Below are positions 8,665 through 17,043 of a stretch of DNA of 64,000 nt, in pieces. Every line of letters begins with the position of its first letter. Positions within the stretch are counted from its first letter, which is position 1. A model generated the notes under the pieces. It ran no database searches and had not been told where the DNA came from. It worked only from the letters and a program-made list of their open reading frames with translations. The position numbers and the translations under genes were made by a program. Source of the stretch: Chloroflexota bacterium. GTDB lineage: Bacteria; Chloroflexota; Limnocylindria; Limnocylindrales; CSP1-4. The stretch is from the NCBI GenBank assembly GCA_021787395.1, contig JAJYLZ010000004.1:54180-118179 (forward strand), given 5' to 3'.

Positions 8665-9371
8665 TGCGGGCCGGCTTCGCCGCGCTGGTGGCGATCGGAG
8701 CGGTGGCGGTCCTGGTCGCCCTCGGGGTGACCGACCAGGTCATCCCCGCCACCGATCCGCGCACCGCCTCCGTCCGGCCCTGGGTGGCCGCCCGCGCGCT
8801 GGGGGTCACCGCCTACCTGCTCCTGACCCTCGAGGTTGCCGCCGGCCTCTGGCTCAGCCACCCGCGCAACAGCGGCGACCCCGGCGCGTCGCGCGTGGTG
8901 TTCCCGTGGCACGAGCTGCTCGCGGTGTTCACGGGATCGTTCCTGGCCCTCCACATCGTCCTGCTGGCCGTGGACCCGTACGCGGGGGTCGACTGGGTCG
9001 GCGCCTTCGTCCCGGGGTTCTCGCAGTACCGGACCGTGCCCGTGGCCATCGGCACGGTCGCGCTGTACGCGCTGGCCATCACCGCGCTGACCGCCAAGTG
9101 GACGCGCCTCCTGCCCGCCGGCTGGTGGCTCAAGGTGCACCGCCTGGCCGTCCTCGTCTTCCTCGCCGTGTGGGTCCACGGGGTCCTGTCGGGGACGGAC
9201 AGCACGGCGCTCCTGCCCATGTACCTGCTCACGGGCGGCCTCGTGCTGCTCGGCGTCGCACACCGCTGGTGGGCCGCCGGGTCGCGCGCACCGCGCGGCT
9301 CGTCGAATGCCGCCGCCAACGCCATCCCCCTCCGCCGGCGGTCGCCGGCTGGCGCAGCTGAGGAGTCATGA
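8664..9371 (+). CDS. Ferric reductase-like transmembrane protein
   Basis: 235 residues with about six membrane helices and the His pattern of the ferric-reductase-like/MsrQ heme-binding fold: FPWHELLAVF, LALHIVLLAV, WLKVHRLAVL and WVHGVLSG. Paired His on neighbouring helices would hold b-type hemes that pass electrons across the membrane. There is no FAD/NAD(P)H domain, so the electron donor is a separate protein. It heads an operon ending in ApbE, which fits a membrane redox system with a covalent flavin carrier. Confidence 0.8.
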   Translation: MRAGFAALVAIGAVAVLVALGVTDQVIPATDPRTASVRPWVAARALGVTAYLLLTLEVAAGLWLSHPRNSGDPGASRVVFPWHELLAVFTGSFLALHIVLLAVDPYAGVDWVGAFVPGFSQYRTVPVAIGTVALYALAITALTAKWTRLLPAGWWLKVHRLAVLVFLAVWVHGVLSGTDSTALLPMYLLTGGLVLLGVAHRWWAAGSRAPRGSSNAAANAIPLRRRSPAGAAEES

Positions 9372-9865
9372 TGTCCACAGGCCTCGTCCCGCGCATCGCC
9401 CGCAGGGCGCTCGTGGTGGTCGCGACGGCTGCGGTGATCGGCGTCGCCGTCGTCTCCGTGCAGCTCGCCTCCGAATGGCGCGCCGCGTCCGCCCCGCTCG
9501 ACGCGGCCCCCGTCTCAGCCTCCTCCATCACCGACGCCATGGCGGCGCAGCAGGCGCGCGCAGGGCAGCTCACCAGCGACATCGACCAGGTGGCGTCCCA
9601 GATCAGCGACATCCACGCCGCGCTCCAGGCCGCGAACGGCGCCCTGGCGGCCCAGAACGGCAGCGCCGCGACTGTCCAGGGCCAGCTCAACACGGCGCAG
9701 GCGAAGCTGGCGGCCCTGCAGGCGCAGCTCAAGGCGGCGCAGGCTCGGCTGTCCCAGCTCAACGCGGCGGCTGCCCGCCAGGCCGCGCTCAACGCGGCGG
9801 CCGCCAGGCAGCCGACCGTCGTCACCACGACCACCACCGGCGGCGGCGAGACGGGTGACCGGTAG
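9368..9865 (+). CDS. Single-pass membrane protein with coiled coil and Thr-rich tail
   Basis: 165 residues; ATG in an ATGA overlap with the previous stop, with GAGGAG upstream. A membrane helix at ~15-32 is followed by an Ala/Gln-rich heptad region (~50-145) that should form a long coiled coil outside the membrane. The C-terminus is QPTVVTTTTTGGG followed by a charged end. Unrecognised family. The next gene encodes a protein of the same plan and almost the same tail, so the two may be partners or a diverged duplication. Located between a ferric-reductase-like protein and ApbE. Confidence 0.75.
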   Translation: MMSTGLVPRIARRALVVVATAAVIGVAVVSVQLASEWRAASAPLDAAPVSASSITDAMAAQQARAGQLTSDIDQVASQISDIHAALQAANGALAAQNGSAATVQGQLNTAQAKLAALQAQLKAAQARLSQLNAAAARQAALNAAAARQPTVVTTTTTGGGETGDR

Positions 9866-10511
9866 GGTGGCTGAGCGCATCCTGCCGCGCATCGGCCTGC
9901 CCGCCCCGTCGGGGTCGCCCCCGCCGGAATCGCGGGTCTACCGCGATCCCGACACGGGCGGGCGTCGAGGCGTGCGGCCAGCCGGCGAGGCCGCGACGCC
10001 CGTGGCGGTGCCGGCGCCGCGGCCCGGCGCCCCGGCTGCCGCGACGGCCAGGGCCGCCCGACTCGCCAGGCCCCGGGGCCAGGCGCTGCTGTCCACGCCG
10101 GCTCGCGCCGGCATGCTGGTGGGCGTGTCGGCGGCGATCTACGCGGTCACGCTGGCGGCCGTCGCCGGCCTGCAGTCCCAATCGCAGGCGGACGCGGCCG
10201 CCCAGAACCAGCCGGCGATCGACGCCGTGGCGCAGGCCAAGGCCGCGAACGACGCGCTCGAGGCCGCCATCGGCGCCGCCGACGCGCGGGCGCGCGCGCT
10301 GGCCGGCGAGTACAACGCGATGTCCACCGACATGACGGCCACCCAGGCGCAGTTCGCCCAGCTGAGCGCGCTGGTCGCCGAGATCCAGGGCTCGGCCGCG
10401 AAGCTGAATGCGAACTTCACCCTCCCGACGGTCACGATGCACGGGGCGATCGGGGGAGGCGGCGGGGGCGGCACGGTCGTCACCACGACGACCGCGTCCG
10501 GCAAGCCGTGA
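9855..10511 (+). CDS. Second coiled-coil membrane protein with matching Thr-rich tail
   Basis: 218 residues from a GTG overlapping the previous gene by 11 bp (a GTG at 9867 is an alternative). A ~75-residue Pro/Ala/Arg-rich cytoplasmic part is followed by a membrane helix (~78-98) and an extracytoplasmic coiled coil (~100-190). The end is a glycine run and TVVTTTTASGKP. The shared TVVTTTT element with the preceding protein is the only clear sequence identity. No FMN-binding domain is visible, although the operon ends with an FMN transferase gene. Confidence 0.72.
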   Translation: MTGRVAERILPRIGLPAPSGSPPPESRVYRDPDTGGRRGVRPAGEAATPVAVPAPRPGAPAAATARAARLARPRGQALLSTPARAGMLVGVSAAIYAVTLAAVAGLQSQSQADAAAQNQPAIDAVAQAKAANDALEAAIGAADARARALAGEYNAMSTDMTATQAQFAQLSALVAEIQGSAAKLNANFTLPTVTMHGAIGGGGGGGTVVTTTTASGKP

Positions 10512-11530
10512 GTCCAGCCGCCGACGCGGCGCCGGCCACGGGGACCGGGCAGGACGACATCGTGGGGTTCACCGGCCGGGCCCTGGGATCGTGGCTCAAG
10601 TTGTTCGTCCGCACACCGGCGGGGAGCGAGGGCGCCGCGCCCGCGACCGCGTGCGAGCAGGCTTGGGCCGCGGTCCAGGCCGAGTTCGCGGCAGTGGACG
10701 CGGCGCTCTCGCGATTCCGCGGCGACTCGGAGCTCACCGCCCTCAACCGCCTCGCCGGGACCGGTGGCGTGGCCCTGGTGTCGTGGCGCCTCCGGACGAT
10801 GCTCGCCGCGGTCCACCGGGCGGCCCGCCTGACCGGAGGGCGCTTCGACCCGACCGTGATCGACGTGCTGGAGCGCATCGGCGAACCGGGGGCGGGGCTG
10901 GCCGGACGTGCGGCGGCGCGGACGGCGCGCGGCCGGGTGGCGCTCGTGGCGCCGGGCACGCCGCGGGCGTCGCTGGTGCGCATCCCCGCCCTGCCCGTGG
11001 ACAGCGGCGGGATCGGCAAGGGGCTGGCCCTGCGCTGGGCGGCCGCAGCGGCGGGCGCCGCGCTGCCCGCCGGCTCCGGGATCCTGCTCGATGCCGGCGG
11101 CGACATCGTGTGCGGCGGGGTCCCGCCGGCCGGCGGCTGGCGGATCGGCGTGGACGACCCGATGGCCCCGGTCGGCGCCGCCGCGCTGCCCCTGGCCGTC
11201 TGCGCGCTGGTCCGCGGGGGCGTGTCCACCTCCTCGGTCGCCGTGCGGAACTGGACCGGGCCCGACGGCGAGCGCGTCCACCACCTCGTGGACCCGGCCA
11301 CCCGGGCGCCGGCGCGCACCGGGCTGATCGCAGTCTCGGTGGCCGGGCCGGACCCGGCTTGGAACGAGGTCTGGAGCAAGGCCCTGTTCCTCGGCGGCAG
11401 CGAGTCCATCGGCGAGGAGGCGCGCCGCCGCGGCATGGCCGCGTGGTGGGTGGACGCGGGGGGCCGCCTGGGGATGACCCCCGAGGCCCGCGTCCGCAGC
11501 GCCTGGGTCGCGGAGGCGCGCGTCGGCTAG
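10508..11530 (+). CDS. apbE: ApbE-family FAD:protein FMN transferase
   Basis: 340 residues from a GTG that overlaps the previous stop (GTGA). Visible ApbE motifs: GGRFDPTV (~115), the metal/FAD-site region DSGGIGKGLALRW, LDAGGDIVCGG and, near the C-terminus, HHLVDPATRAPA. ApbE moves FMN from FAD onto a Thr or Ser of target proteins in the cell envelope. No signal peptide or lipobox is obvious, so it may act from the cytoplasmic side or be exported without one. The neighbouring genes are the natural place to look for its substrate. Confidence 0.85.
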   Translation: MSPAADAAPATGTGQDDIVGFTGRALGSWLKLFVRTPAGSEGAAPATACEQAWAAVQAEFAAVDAALSRFRGDSELTALNRLAGTGGVALVSWRLRTMLAAVHRAARLTGGRFDPTVIDVLERIGEPGAGLAGRAAARTARGRVALVAPGTPRASLVRIPALPVDSGGIGKGLALRWAAAAAGAALPAGSGILLDAGGDIVCGGVPPAGGWRIGVDDPMAPVGAAALPLAVCALVRGGVSTSSVAVRNWTGPDGERVHHLVDPATRAPARTGLIAVSVAGPDPAWNEVWSKALFLGGSESIGEEARRRGMAAWWVDAGGRLGMTPEARVRSAWVAEARVG

Positions 11531-11545
11531 ACGGCCGGCCGGTGC

Positions 11546-12598
11546 CTAGGCCGGCCCGGCGTCCGACTCGGCGGTGTCCACCACGCCGGCCTCGTCAGGA
11601 TCGGCGGGCGGGGGCGGGGGGACCATGATCCCCAGCTCGATCAGCTTGTCGTTCAGCTCGGCGAGCATCGGCATGCCCTCGCGGGCACCGGCACGGGTGA
11701 CCGACAGGGACGCCGCGACGACCGCCCGACGGCAGGCCATCTCGAGGTCGAGGCCCACCGCGAGCGCAGCGGCGAGCGCGCCGTTGAGCGAGTCGCCGGC
11801 CCCCGTGGCGTCCACCGCCTTCACCTTGGGCGAGCGGATCTCGAGCGGCGGGGCGTCGCGGCGCACGAGCACGGCACCGGTGGAGCCGAGCGTGACCAGG
11901 ATGGCGCGCGTGGCGTTCGGCCCGTCGCTGGTCGCCTCCAGCAGCATCTTGGCGGCGCGGACGGGATCCTCGGGGACGGCCGCCGTCCGGCCCGACCGCT
12001 TCGCTTCGTCGCTGACCAGGCGCGCCAGCTCGCCGCGGTTGGGGGTGAGCACGTCGGCCAGCGCGAGCACCGACCGGTCCAGCCCGCCGGCCGGGGCCGG
12101 GTTGAACACGGTCCAGGCGCCGCCCCGGCGCCCCATCCAGAGCGCCTCGCGCGCCGCCTCGGTGGAGATCTCGTGGGTGACCAGGACGACGTCGCCCTGG
12201 TGCGGCGCAAGCCGGCTGAGCGCGTGGCGGACATGCTCGGCCGTGAGGCCGGCATTGGCGCCCGGGGCCACCGAGATCATGTTCTCCGCCTTGCCGTCCA
12301 CCAGGATAAGCGCCACGCCCGTCGCGGTGTGGTCCAGCGTGACGAGCACGTCGGTGCCGATCCCGGCGCGCGACAGCGCAGCGCGGGCCGTGGCGCCGAA
12401 CTCGTCGTCGCCGAGGGCTGCCACCAGCATCACCGGCGCGCCCAGGCGCGCCGAGGCCACCGCCTGGTTGCCGCCCTTGCCGCCGTGGAACCGGCTGAAC
12501 GTGCCGCCGAGCACCGTCTCGCCCGGGGCGGGCAGCCGCTCGCCCTGGACCACCAGGTCCACGTTGACCGAACCCACGACCAGGACCCGACCGCTCAC
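11546..12598 (-). CDS. rbsK: Ribokinase (PfkB family)
   Basis: 350 residues from GTG at 12598. N-terminal substrate motif FHGGKGGNQAVASARLG and the C-terminal anion-hole/catalytic motif DATGAGDSLNGALA are diagnostic of the PfkB family, and the N-terminal pattern is that of ribokinase. It phosphorylates ribose or a related sugar with ATP in the cytoplasm. The ~30-residue Pro/Asp-rich C-terminal tail is extra. It lies 43 bp downstream of the SDR gene on the same strand and is probably co-transcribed. Confidence 0.85.
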   Translation of the reverse strand: MSGRVLVVGSVNVDLVVQGERLPAPGETVLGGTFSRFHGGKGGNQAVASARLGAPVMLVAALGDDEFGATARAALSRAGIGTDVLVTLDHTATGVALILVDGKAENMISVAPGANAGLTAEHVRHALSRLAPHQGDVVLVTHEISTEAAREALWMGRRGGAWTVFNPAPAGGLDRSVLALADVLTPNRGELARLVSDEAKRSGRTAAVPEDPVRAAKMLLEATSDGPNATRAILVTLGSTGAVLVRRDAPPLEIRSPKVKAVDATGAGDSLNGALAAALAVGLDLEMACRRAVVAASLSVTRAGAREGMPMLAELNDKLIELGIMVPPPPPADPDEAGVVDTAESDAGPA

Positions 12599-12641
12599 GG
12601 GATCGTTCCCTTCCCTCTTCGCCGAGGCGCTGCCACCTGGG

Positions 12642-13463
12642 TCACGACCCGGTGATGAACTCGCCGCCGTCCACGCCGATGACCTCGCCGTTGACGAAGT
12701 CGGTGCCAGGCCCCGACAGCGCGACGATCGTGTTGGCCACGTCCTGCGGCGTGGTCATCCGGCCGGTCGGGTTGCGCTTCTCGGCCACCGCGATGATGGC
12801 GTCCTTCTCGGGGATCTTCATCAGGGCGGGCGTCAGCGTCACGCCGGCGCGGATGGCGTTGGCGGTGATGCCGGTGCCGAGGCGCGCGAACTCCATGGCC
12901 AGCTGGCGGATGTGCGACTCCAGGGCCGCCTTGGCCGATGACACCACGCCGTAGCTGGGGACGACCCGCGACGAGCCCTCGGAGGTCATCGCGAAGAAGC
13001 GCGACCCCTGGGCGAGGAAGCCGCCTCGCCACAGGTCCTGGGCCCAGTAGACGAGGCTGTTGGCCATGACGTCCTGGGTCATCTCCATCTTCTTGCGGTC
13101 GACCGCCGCCTTGGGGTCCTCGGCCAGGAACGGGACCAGGCTGCCGAACGCCAGCGAGTGCATGACCACGCGCACGTATGGCGTGCGGCCCTGCGCACGG
13201 GCGGCGTCGAAGCGCTGGCCGAGGGCATCGAGGAAGGCGTGGCGCTTCTCGTCGTCGGCGGCGTTCATGTTCACGTAGAACGCCTCGACCCCGTGGGCTG
13301 CGATCTTGTGCTTGATCTCCTCGACATGGCCCAGGCCGGCCCGGAAGTCGAGGTGCACACCGGCGATGTTGTAGCCGGCGGCGGCCAGCGCGATCGCCGT
13401 CGCCTCGCCCATGCCCGAGGACGCGCCGAGGATCAGGGCCCAGCGCTCGCGGTCGTCAGCCAT
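12642..13463 (-). CDS. SDR enzyme resembling enoyl-ACP reductase (FabI/FabL type)
   Basis: 273 residues. Cofactor motif GASSGMGEA near the N-terminus. The catalytic pair is spaced Y-x6-K (SYGVVSSAK), the spacing of FabI and FabL, not the Y-x3-K of ordinary SDRs. The last fatty-acid elongation step (NAD(P)H-dependent enoyl-ACP reduction) is therefore likely, but no fab genes are adjacent. GGAGG lies 8 nt upstream of the ATG. An extended -10 (TG-G-TAGACT, minus strand, 13522-13527) lies upstream. Confidence 0.75.
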   Translation of the reverse strand: MADDRERWALILGASSGMGEATAIALAAAGYNIAGVHLDFRAGLGHVEEIKHKIAAHGVEAFYVNMNAADDEKRHAFLDALGQRFDAARAQGRTPYVRVVMHSLAFGSLVPFLAEDPKAAVDRKKMEMTQDVMANSLVYWAQDLWRGGFLAQGSRFFAMTSEGSSRVVPSYGVVSSAKAALESHIRQLAMEFARLGTGITANAIRAGVTLTPALMKIPEKDAIIAVAEKRNPTGRMTTPQDVANTIVALSGPGTDFVNGEVIGVDGGEFITGS

Positions 13464-13521
13464 GGGTGCGCCTCCGGTGTGTTCAGACGCCGGCGCGATA
13501 GGGCGCGGCAGAGTGGGGAGA

Positions 13522-13530
13522 GTCTACCAG
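13522..13530 (-). promoter_or_regulatory. Extended -10 promoter for the SDR-ribokinase operon
   Basis: Read on the minus strand, TGGTAGACT gives a TGN-extended -10 (TAGACT) about 60 bp before the SDR start codon. No convincing -35 is present, as expected for extended -10 promoters. It lies back to back with the sdpR-like promoter. Confidence 0.45.
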
Positions 13531-13538
13531 CGGACCGC

Positions 13539-13586
13539 TCGACAGCCGCTGCCCCGACTGGTATTTTGGCATCCACCGAATTCGGT
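13539..13586 (+). promoter_or_regulatory. Promoter and palindromic operator of the sdpR-like operon
   Basis: TCGACA (13539-13544), a 17-bp spacer and TATTTT (13562-13567) form a good promoter. Transcription would start near 13574, where a perfect 12-bp palindrome ACCGAATTCGGT (13575-13586) begins. The first gene is an ArsR-family regulator, so this is the likely autoregulatory operator. Confidence 0.6.
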
Positions 13587-13603
13587 AGGGACCGAAACAG
13601 GGC

Positions 13604-13888
13604 ATGCCCACGAACCGCGTCTACCGCGCTCTCGCCGATCCCACGCGCCGCCGGATCCTCGCGCTGCTGCGCGAGCGCCCGATGACGGCTGGTGAGCTCG
13701 CGTCGCAGTTCGAGCTCGCCTGGCCCACCATGTCCGGCCACTTCGCGGTCCTGCGGGAGGCGAACCTGGTCCAGGCGGAGAGGACTGGCTCGACCATCAC
13801 CTACCGGCTCAACCAGACCGTGCTGCAGGAGGCGCTCATGGCCTTGATGGACGCGCTCGGCGTGTCCCCAGCGGAGCCGTCCGCATGA
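13604..13888 (+). CDS. ArsR-family autorepressor (SdpR-like)
   Basis: 94 residues. The frame starts RALADPTRRRILALLRE and continues with a winged-helix whose recognition region is LAWPTMSGHFAVLREANLV. The family pattern is that of SdpR/autorepressor proteins. No metal-binding cysteines are present, so it probably does not sense metals. The gene overlaps an SdpI-family gene by 4 bp. In Bacillus subtilis SdpI (immunity) binds SdpR at the membrane to relieve repression, and the same logic is likely here. Confidence 0.85.
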   Translation: MPTNRVYRALADPTRRRILALLRERPMTAGELASQFELAWPTMSGHFAVLREANLVQAERTGSTITYRLNQTVLQEALMALMDALGVSPAEPSA

Positions 13889-14562
13889 ACCTGCGCCCGT
13901 TCTACCGCGCCGCGGCCGCCGTGGTCGCCGCCCAGGTGCTGGTGGGCGCCTGGGGCCTGGCGCAGGTCGGCCCGTCGGCTGCGGTGCCGATCCACTGGAA
14001 CGCCGCCGGCGAGCCCAACGGCTACGGCCCCGCGTGGCTGGCCTTCCTGCTCCTGCCGGTCGTCACGGCCGGGCTCACGGGGCTGTTCGCGCTCATCCCG
14101 CGCATCGAGCCGCGGCGCGCCAACCTGCTGAAGTCGGGCAGCGCGTACGCGACCATCGCGTTCGCCATGCTGGTGCTGATGCTGGTCCTCGACGTGGCCG
14201 CCGTCCTCGCCGGTGTCGGCCACGATGTGCCCATGAGCGTGCTCGTCGGCGGGGGCGTGGGCCTGCTGTTCGCAGCGCTGGGCAACGTGATGACCACGTT
14301 GCGCAGCAACTACATGGTCGGCGTGAGGACCCCGTGGACGCTGACCAGCGAGCTCTCCTGGGACAGGACCCATCGACTCGTCGGCCGCCTCTGGGTGGCG
14401 GGCGGGCTCGCGCTGTTCCTGATCTCGTTGATCGGGCACGGCGAGCTCCTGCTCGCCGCGGTCGTCGCGTTCGTCATCGTCACTCTGGTCGTCGCCGTCG
14501 TGTACTCGTACCTGGTCTGGAGGGCGGACCCGGACAAGCGCTCACTGGGAGGAGAGGCGTGA
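13885..14562 (+). CDS. SdpI-family membrane protein
   Basis: 225 residues with six predicted helices. The DUF1648/SdpI signature is visible: PIHWNAAGEPNGYGP near residue 35, and RSNYMVGVRTPWTLTSELSWDRTHRLVG at ~135-165 (here given in shorter form: NYMVGVRTPWTL then WDRTHR). Members act as immunity proteins and as signal-transducing anchors for the cognate ArsR repressor. No sdpC-like toxin gene is nearby; the partner here appears to be the ABC exporter downstream. Confidence 0.82.
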   Translation: MNLRPFYRAAAAVVAAQVLVGAWGLAQVGPSAAVPIHWNAAGEPNGYGPAWLAFLLLPVVTAGLTGLFALIPRIEPRRANLLKSGSAYATIAFAMLVLMLVLDVAAVLAGVGHDVPMSVLVGGGVGLLFAALGNVMTTLRSNYMVGVRTPWTLTSELSWDRTHRLVGRLWVAGGLALFLISLIGHGELLLAAVVAFVIVTLVVAVVYSYLVWRADPDKRSLGGEA

Positions 14563-15875
14563 AGATCCCCGGCCTGGACAGCATCGATCCGACACTCCTG
14601 GCGCTCCTGGTCCCGGTCGCCGTCATCCAGATCGGCCTGATGCTGCTGGCCGCCTTCGACCTACTGCGCGACGAGCGCCGGGTGCGGGGCGGCAGCAAGG
14701 CGATGTGGGCCGTGATCATCGTCTTCGTCAACCTCCTGGGGCCGATCCTGTACTTCCTGATCGGCCGCGAGGAGGGCCCGGCGGAGTCGGTGCCGGGCCC
14801 GGGGGCGATGCCCGGCTGGGGCAGCCCGCACGACCCGCCGATCGTCGCGCCGCCCCCTTCCGAGGCTCCGCCGGAGGCCGTGCGAGCGGCGCTCGCGTCG
14901 CCCCGCTCGGTGCCCCTCCCCGACGCCCCGCCGGCCATCGTGATCGAGCGGCTGGTGCGGCGATATCCCGGTGGCGTGCTCGCCCTCGACGGGCTGGACC
15001 TGTCCGTGCCCGCGGGGTCGGTGTTCGGCCTGCTGGGGCCCAACGGCGCGGGCAAGACCACCTGCCTGCGGCTCCTCGCCGGCCTGACGCACCCCACGGC
15101 CGGGCGTGCGACCGTGTCGGGCCTCGACCCGGCGGTGGACCCGATCGGGGTCCGCAGCCGGCTCGGCTACCTCGAGCAGGACCCGCGCGCCTACGGCTGG
15201 ATGACGGGCCGGGAGCAGGTCCGCATGGTGGGGCGCCTGCACGGCCTGGACGGGAACGCGCTGGAGTCGGCGGTCGACGACGCGCTCGCGCGCGTGGCCC
15301 TGCGGGACGCCGCCGATCGGCGCGCCGGCGCCTACTCCGGCGGCATGCGCCAGCGGCTGGGGATCGCGGGGGCGCTGGTCCACCGGCCGCCGGTCGTCAT
15401 CCTCGACGAGCCGGTCAGCGCGCTCGACCCCGAGGGCCGCCGCGACGTGCTGGGGCTGATCGCGTCGCTGCGCGGCGAGACGACGGTCCTGTTCAGCAGC
15501 CACGTCCTGGGCGACGTGGAGCGCATCTGCGACCGGGTGGCGATCCTCGACCACGGGCACCTGGTGGTGGAGGGCGCCATCGACGAGCTGCTCGACCGCT
15601 ACGCGCAGCCGGTCTGGCGGATCGAGGCCGAGCCGGGCGAGGACGCCGGGCTGGCGGCGCTGGCCGAGCGGATCCGGGCCCTGGACTGGGTCACCGCCGC
15701 CGCTGCGGAGCACGGGCTGCTGACGGTCGCCGTCGACGACCCGGCCGTGGCCGCCCGAGAGCTGCTGCCGGCCGTGGCGGCCTCCGGGGTCGCCGTGGTC
15801 TCCGTGGCGCGGGTCCGGCCAACGCTCGAGGACGTCTTCCTCCGGCTCACCGGCGAGCGGGAGGCCGCGGCATGA
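14559..15875 (+). CDS. ABC exporter ATPase fused to an N-terminal PLDc_N membrane domain
   Basis: 438 residues from GTG in a GTGA overlap, with GGAGAGG upstream. Residues 1-65 are two membrane helices ending in LLGPILYFLIGREEG, the PLDc_N (YxlE-like) domain. A ~60-residue Pro-rich linker follows. From ~125 to the end is an ABC-2-type ATPase: Walker A GPNGAGKTT, signature YSGGMRQRL, Walker B VVILDEP. In B. subtilis the equivalent YxlE and YxlF are separate proteins of the sigY operon. The fusion tethers the ATPase to the membrane independently of its permease, which is the next gene. Confidence 0.85.
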   Translation: MKIPGLDSIDPTLLALLVPVAVIQIGLMLLAAFDLLRDERRVRGGSKAMWAVIIVFVNLLGPILYFLIGREEGPAESVPGPGAMPGWGSPHDPPIVAPPPSEAPPEAVRAALASPRSVPLPDAPPAIVIERLVRRYPGGVLALDGLDLSVPAGSVFGLLGPNGAGKTTCLRLLAGLTHPTAGRATVSGLDPAVDPIGVRSRLGYLEQDPRAYGWMTGREQVRMVGRLHGLDGNALESAVDDALARVALRDAADRRAGAYSGGMRQRLGIAGALVHRPPVVILDEPVSALDPEGRRDVLGLIASLRGETTVLFSSHVLGDVERICDRVAILDHGHLVVEGAIDELLDRYAQPVWRIEAEPGEDAGLAALAERIRALDWVTAAAAEHGLLTVAVDDPAVAARELLPAVAASGVAVVSVARVRPTLEDVFLRLTGEREAAA

Positions 15876-16642
15876 TCGGGTTCTGGGTGCTCCTGCGCAA
15901 GGAGCTCGTGGAGGCGTGGCGGACGCGGCGCCTGCCCCTCGTCGCCATCCTGTTCGTCCTGATCGGCCTGATCTCGCCGCTGACCGCCAAGTACCTGCCC
16001 GACATCCTCAAGGCGGCGCTCGGGGACCAGGCAACCGGCCTCCCGATCCCCTTGCCCGACGCCGCCGCCTCCGTGGGCCAGCTGCAGAAGAACCTCGGGC
16101 AGCTCGGGGCGCTCGCCGCGATCGCCCTGGCCATGGGCGCTGTCTCGGGCGAGCTCGACCGGGGCACGGCAGCGCTGGTGCTCGCCCAGCCGGTCGCCCG
16201 GCCGGCGTTCCTGACCGCCAAGCTCGTCGCGATCGCCATCGTGCTCGCGGCCGCCACGCTGCTCTCGGTCGGGGTGGCCTGGGTCTACACCGTGCTCCTG
16301 TTCCAGATGCAGCCCGTCGGCGGGTGGGCCGTGCTGTTCGCGCTCAACTGGCTGTCGCTGCTCGCCTGGGCGGGCCTCACGCTGTGGGCGTCTTCGGCGA
16401 CGGGCTCCACGACGGCGGCGGCCGGGCTCGGCTTCGTGGCCTTCATCGCGATCAGCGTCGCGGCCGTGATCCCGACGGCCGACCGGTGGCTGCCCACCGG
16501 CCTGGTCAACCCCGGGTTCTCGATCGCCACCGGGGCGGCGGTGGACGAGGCGAGGCTCGCCACGGCGATCGCCGGGACGGCGATCCTGGTGGCGGTGTCC
16601 GCGGTCGGGTCGATCGCGAGCTTCCGGCGCCGCGAGCTCTAG
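15872..16642 (+). CDS. ABC-2 type permease (YxlG/NosY-like)
   Basis: 256 residues, ATGA overlap with the ATPase. An N-terminal amphipathic segment (LLRKELVEAWRTRRLP) and six helices fit the ABC-2 permease family. The motif SGELDRGTAALVLAQPVARPAF around residue 90 (shown in part: GTAALVLAQPV) is typical. With the fused ATPase it forms an exporter, perhaps of a toxic peptide or lipid given the SdpI-like gene upstream. Substrate not determined. Confidence 0.82.
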   Translation: MIGFWVLLRKELVEAWRTRRLPLVAILFVLIGLISPLTAKYLPDILKAALGDQATGLPIPLPDAAASVGQLQKNLGQLGALAAIALAMGAVSGELDRGTAALVLAQPVARPAFLTAKLVAIAIVLAAATLLSVGVAWVYTVLLFQMQPVGGWAVLFALNWLSLLAWAGLTLWASSATGSTTAAAGLGFVAFIAISVAAVIPTADRWLPTGLVNPGFSIATGAAVDEARLATAIAGTAILVAVSAVGSIASFRRREL

Positions 16643-16866
16643 CCCCGGCCCCCCGCCGGGCCCGAGTCGCCCGCCGACGCCTGCGCCCCGTCGGCGAGCG
16701 CGGCCAGGATCGCCTCGCGCTTCGCCTCCAGCTCGCGCAGCCAGGTCAGCCAGCCGGCCCGGTCCGCGTCGCTGCCGTAGCCGGCGGTGAACCGCTTGCC
16801 GATGCGGTCGATCCGCTCGTCCACCTCGGCCAGTCGCTGGCGGAGCGCCGCCTCGTCGGATTCCAT
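16639..16866 (-). CDS. Small coiled-coil hypothetical protein
   Basis: 75 residues. Residues 1-60 are a charged amphipathic helix pattern (RQRLAEVDERIDRIGK, LRELEAKREAILAAL), the rest Gly/Ala-rich. Its stop overlaps the permease stop on the other strand by 4 bp. No strong ribosome-binding site. The biased, helical composition favours a real gene, but it is unrecognised. Confidence 0.5.
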   Translation of the reverse strand: MESDEAALRQRLAEVDERIDRIGKRFTAGYGSDADRAGWLTWLRELEAKREAILAALADGAQASAGDSGPAGGRG

Positions 16867-16984
16867 CGCCCCGAGTCTGCCGCATCGGGCGCCCGGGCGC
16901 AGGAACCTGCCGTGGCGCCGCCCGCGAGCCCGCGGACACGCGACTCGGCGGCGCGGATCGGCGCCCGCAGCTCCCGGGAAACGC

Positions 16985-17008
16985 AGACGGCGCCCTCGCG
17001 GGCGCCGT
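16985..17008 (-). terminator. Terminator of the rplU-rpmA-rpmE operon
   Basis: GACGGCGCCC and GGGCGCCGTC form a perfect 10-bp stem with loop TCGC, 35 bp beyond the rpmE stop. On the minus strand it is followed by a short T stretch (GCGTTTCCC). Confidence 0.65.
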
Positions 17009-17043
17009 CGTGGGGTCGTCGCCGGGCCGAGCCCGGCAGTGGG

